A stretch of 7,067 bases of DNA from Acidobacteriota bacterium. Its GTDB lineage: Bacteria > Acidobacteriota > Blastocatellia > Pyrinomonadales > Pyrinomonadaceae. How positions within the stretch are numbered: position 1 is the stretch's first letter; each line of letters starts with the position of its first letter. The stretch lies in the NCBI GenBank assembly GCA_003222855.1, contig QHXH01000088.1, forward strand, positions 1-7,067, written 5' to 3'. Shown here one piece after another: positions 5,328-7,067 of this stretch. The notes under the pieces are model-generated. The model was not told the origin of the DNA, made no database searches, and was given only the letters and a program-made list of their open reading frames with translations. Position numbers and translations under genes: made by a program.

Positions 5328-5652
5328 GATGACGAATACTAAATCTCTGAGCAATGATTAGTAAATAAAGCTTTGCAAAAAAGTCGTTCGACACTGAAGG
5401 TATGAAATTCCTTCGGGCCTACGACTGTCTGATTCACACCTGGCTTTAGGAGTCTGTCGGAAAAATGAATTTCTCTGTGCAAACTCCGTGATGCTCTGTC
5501 TCTCTGTGGTGAAATTACCAGGAAAAACATTCACCACAGAGGCACGGAGCTTACACAGAGAACCACGGAGACTTTTTCGACAGACTCCTGAAGCCGGGTG
5601 TGAATGAGAACCTCGAACTTTCTTCTTGTGCAAAGCTGTAAACAAGAGCGTG
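5328..5652. other. Repeat-rich intergenic region (about 325 bp) upstream of the bacterioferritin-like gene
   Basis: No gene is supported here. The main content is the giant hairpin element at 5432-5605. Outside it, further short arms face each other: agctttgca (5369-5377) with tgcaaagct (5629-5637), and gttcga (5386-5391) with tcgaac (5613-5618), in the right order and at similar spacing (8 and 10 bases). This hints that the palindrome once reached from about 5369 to 5637. A separate small hairpin, gaagg...ccttc, lies near 5396-5414 in extra sequence present only on the left side. The promoter of the leftward bacterioferritin-like gene must lie here or upstream; the A+T-rich stretch at about 5355-5385 is the likeliest place, but I see no convincing -35/-10 pair. 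Confidence 0.55.
5432..5605. mobile_element. MITE-like element: one giant near-perfect hairpin with 33-bp terminal inverted repeats
   Basis: The terminal arms 5432-5465 and 5573-5605 pair over 33 bp with two G-T positions and one bulged base; the arm reads attcacaccyggcttyagg, then agtctgtcg and a run of A. Further in, 5472-5490 pairs with 5543-5561 (17 of 19) and 5502-5513 with 5530-5541 (12 of 12), around a loop at about 5514-5529. The 174-bp unit has no coding capacity and no transposase, so it would be a non-autonomous element or a composite palindromic repeat. The core TTCACCACAGAG links it to the repeat at 2995-3096; the outer 33-bp arms are not found there. No clear target-site duplication flanks it. 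If transcribed from the DUF4388 gene it would form a very stable RNA hairpin that could end or process that message. Confidence 0.8.
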
Positions 5653-6774
5653 TCAGAATCCGATAATGCCGTTGTCTGCCAATTTCTTAATCATCCGCAA
5701 ACTGTCTGCTTCGCGAAACGGACAGACCGAAATGATCGAGTCCACATCCAATTCGCCATTGATGCGCGAGAGCACAAAGCCTTCCTGCGGCCCGAGCCTC
5801 TGGTGCTCGATTTGTTCGAATCTCTCCAGCAGTTTTGGGACTGCTTGCGGACCAACTCCGTTCTCATGAATTTGGGCAATGAATCTCTTTTCCGCATCTT
5901 CGCGCAAGCGATTCGCTTCGTTACTCTTGGGATCCTGATCCAGCGCGCTATTGATAATCGCCAAAGCATTCTCGACGTTACCCTCTTTCATTTCGGCGCG
6001 CGCCAGCTTTAATAATTCGGGTACGGTTTCCGGCAACTTCAACGCTGCCAGGTCCTGGACTTCGGGCGGCGGAGCTTCTCCAGCGACCTTGATCACGCCT
6101 TTCTCCACGAGATTGAACAACAACGCCGACGCGTGAAAGAGTGAGGTGTGCATGTTGTAACAAATCTCGGCCGCCGTCATTCGCTTTTCTACGTGATATA
6201 GAATTTCACGAACTTCTTTGCTTTGCTCCAGTGACTGTGTCCAGCCAATGTTGAGTTCAAAGAACGTTCGCTCAGAAGAAATCACCCTGCGATAGCGCGC
6301 CCATTCATCGATGCGATAGATGCCGTCCATGATCACCGACGTGGCATCGACCTGAATCCGAATTAGATCGTCCGGCAATGGCTCGCTGTCAAAGAATTCA
6401 AAATCCGCTTCTTCCCATATGAACAGATCGTAGATGATTTCCAGCGTCCGGGTCCGCAGGACTTCCATGACATCCGCCTGGCTGACGAATCCGCGCGTCG
6501 AAAGAATCACTCCCAGGCGCCCTCCCGAGTGACGCTGAATGTCCATCGCACTCTGTAGTTGTTCCTCGCTGATTTTCCCGTAATGCAACAGGAGTTGGCC
6601 GAGAAACTCTTTCGGATCGTTTGAAGTCGAACCGACGATCATTCCGTTTTCGAGAAAGATTTGCTTAACGACACCGGGACGACCGATTTTGAGCGTGCCT
6701 GTTTTCCGGCCAGCCGCCAGAAACTGCAGCAGGTCAGAGACACTCATTGTTCTCAGAGTTCCGTGGATACTCAT
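5653..6774 (-). CDS. DUF4388 (PATAN) domain protein with winged-helix-like and TPR-like regions
   Basis: The product is 373 residues from ATG 6774 (MSIHGTLRTMSVSDLLQFLAAGRKTGTLKI). The N-terminus is a clear DUF4388/PATAN domain: sIxGxLxxMSVsDLLQfL...rKtGtLkI, then IFLENGMIVGSTSNDPKEFLGQLLLHYGKISEEQLQSAM (about 1-78). A region resembling the GspE/PilB N-terminal helical fold follows (GGRLGVILSTRGFVSQADVMEVLRTRTLEIIYDLFIWEEADFEFFD, 84-129). Next come a winged-helix-like segment (VEKRMTAAEICYNMHTSLFHASALLFNLVEKGVIKV, 195-230), a TPR-like helix pair (ELLKLARAEMKEGNVENALAIINSALDQDPKSNEA, 253-287) and a second DNA-binding-like or effector fold at the end (LSRINGELDVDSIISVCPFREADSLRMIKKLADNGIIGF, 335-373). 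No signal peptide or membrane segment is seen, so it is cytoplasmic. The family is tied to two-component, GTPase and type IV pilus/gliding signalling in Acidobacteriota, Myxococcota and cyanobacteria; the precise role here is unknown. A GTG four codons upstream (6786) is an alternative start. Confidence 0.88.
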   Translation of the reverse strand: MSIHGTLRTMSVSDLLQFLAAGRKTGTLKIGRPGVVKQIFLENGMIVGSTSNDPKEFLGQLLLHYGKISEEQLQSAMDIQRHSGGRLGVILSTRGFVSQADVMEVLRTRTLEIIYDLFIWEEADFEFFDSEPLPDDLIRIQVDATSVIMDGIYRIDEWARYRRVISSERTFFELNIGWTQSLEQSKEVREILYHVEKRMTAAEICYNMHTSLFHASALLFNLVEKGVIKVAGEAPPPEVQDLAALKLPETVPELLKLARAEMKEGNVENALAIINSALDQDPKSNEANRLREDAEKRFIAQIHENGVGPQAVPKLLERFEQIEHQRLGPQEGFVLSRINGELDVDSIISVCPFREADSLRMIKKLADNGIIGF

Positions 6775-6888
6775 CGCGCACCACAACCAGAATTCAACTT
6801 GGCGAGGCGATACCGAGTGTGGAACCAGGACAAGTAAAAACCAGACCAGTAATTCCTAAAAGAGATTACCTGCTCGGATGCGAATTGT

Positions 6889-7067
6889 TCAAGAGCTATC
6901 GCGGCCATAAAGGGCCAACTCCCGCTCCAGGTCGAGACGGGCGGTCTGGGCTGAATATTCATGCTCACCCCATTTCTCCCGCGGAACCAGCCACATAACT
7001 TCAAACTCGTTACCGTCCGGATCTGTTCCATACAACGATTTTGTAGCTCCGTGATCGCTTTCGCCGG
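6889..7067 (-). CDS. VOC (glyoxalase/bleomycin-resistance fold) protein, C-terminal fragment; 5' end outside window
   Basis: The frame read leftward from 7065 is open to the window edge and encodes 58 residues ending at a TGA (6891-6889). It begins GESDHGATKSLYGTDPDGNEFEVMWLVP and ends LERELALYGRDSS. The DHGxxxxLYxxDPDGNxxE phrase is the hallmark last beta-alpha-beta unit of vicinal-oxygen-chelate proteins; the Glu in NEFEVMW is the usual final metal ligand. The FEVMWLVPREKWGEHE tail resembles dioxygenase-like or glyoxalase-like VOC proteins, so a metal-dependent dioxygenase, lyase or resistance protein is possible; the substrate cannot be told. No start codon is inside the window. It is on the same strand as the DUF4388 gene, 114 bp upstream of it, and may share its transcript. 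Other open frames over this stretch on both strands show no family signal. Confidence 0.87.
   Translation of the reverse strand, partial: GESDHGATKSLYGTDPDGNEFEVMWLVPREKWGEHEYSAQTARLDLERELALYGRDSS

Noticed and set aside
5355..5430. Fur box or -35/-10 promoter for the bacterioferritin-like gene
   Set aside because: The area is A+T-rich, but I could not find a matching 19-bp operator or a properly spaced promoter pair.
5626..6012. Rightward open frame (128 codons) opposite the DUF4388 gene
   Set aside because: The opposing strand encodes a recognisable DUF4388 protein; this frame has no family signal.
6771..7031. Leftward 86-codon frame starting MEQIRTV at the right edge
   Set aside because: A different leftward frame over the same bases encodes the VOC hallmark DPDGNEFEVMW; this frame shows no protein-like pattern.

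Overview
The window looks like chromosomal DNA of an Acidobacteriota-type bacterium, possibly of the Blastocatellia kind. The evidence is the C-terminal half of an Oar/carboxypeptidase-regulatory-like TonB-dependent receptor, a DUF4388 (PATAN) signalling-type protein, loosely packed genes of mixed function, and many imperfect palindromic repeats in and between genes. This placement is inferred from gene content; no rRNA or other phylogenetic marker is present. I found no tRNA, rRNA, CRISPR array, transposase or phage gene.

Layout. Four genes read rightwards: the 3' part of the TonB-dependent receptor (1-1160), closed by a strong intrinsic terminator (1190-1219); queG, epoxyqueuosine reductase (1285-2307); a small three-helix membrane protein (2389-2769); and a SAM-dependent methyltransferase (about 2944-3723). 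Five genes read leftwards from the right edge: a partial VOC/glyoxalase-fold protein (6889-7067), a DUF4388 protein (5653-6774), a bacterioferritin-like protein (4863-5327), a secreted four-cysteine protein (4210-4725) and a small single-pass membrane protein (3656-4165). The two sets converge and overlap by 68 bp at 3656-3723.

The genes do not form one obvious pathway. They cover outer-membrane uptake, tRNA modification, methyl transfer, iron storage and signalling, as in an ordinary housekeeping/accessory mosaic. The closely spaced leftward pair 4210-4725 and 3656-4165 (44 bp apart) is the best operon candidate.

The unusual part is the palindromic DNA. A hairpin element (about 1508-1566) lies inside queG, where it stays in frame and replaces a segment that QueG proteins normally conserve. 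A second (2995-3096), with a 20-bp outer stem, covers the 5' end of the methyltransferase frame and probably created or destroyed its start. A third (5432-5605) folds end to end into one giant hairpin with MITE-like terminal inverted repeats, upstream of the bacterioferritin gene. The second and third share a core 12-mer (TTCACCRCAGAG) and so belong to related families. A fourth, weaker palindrome lies at 2828-2879. No complete new defence or mobile system is visible; repeat invasion of coding sequence is the main thing to follow up.
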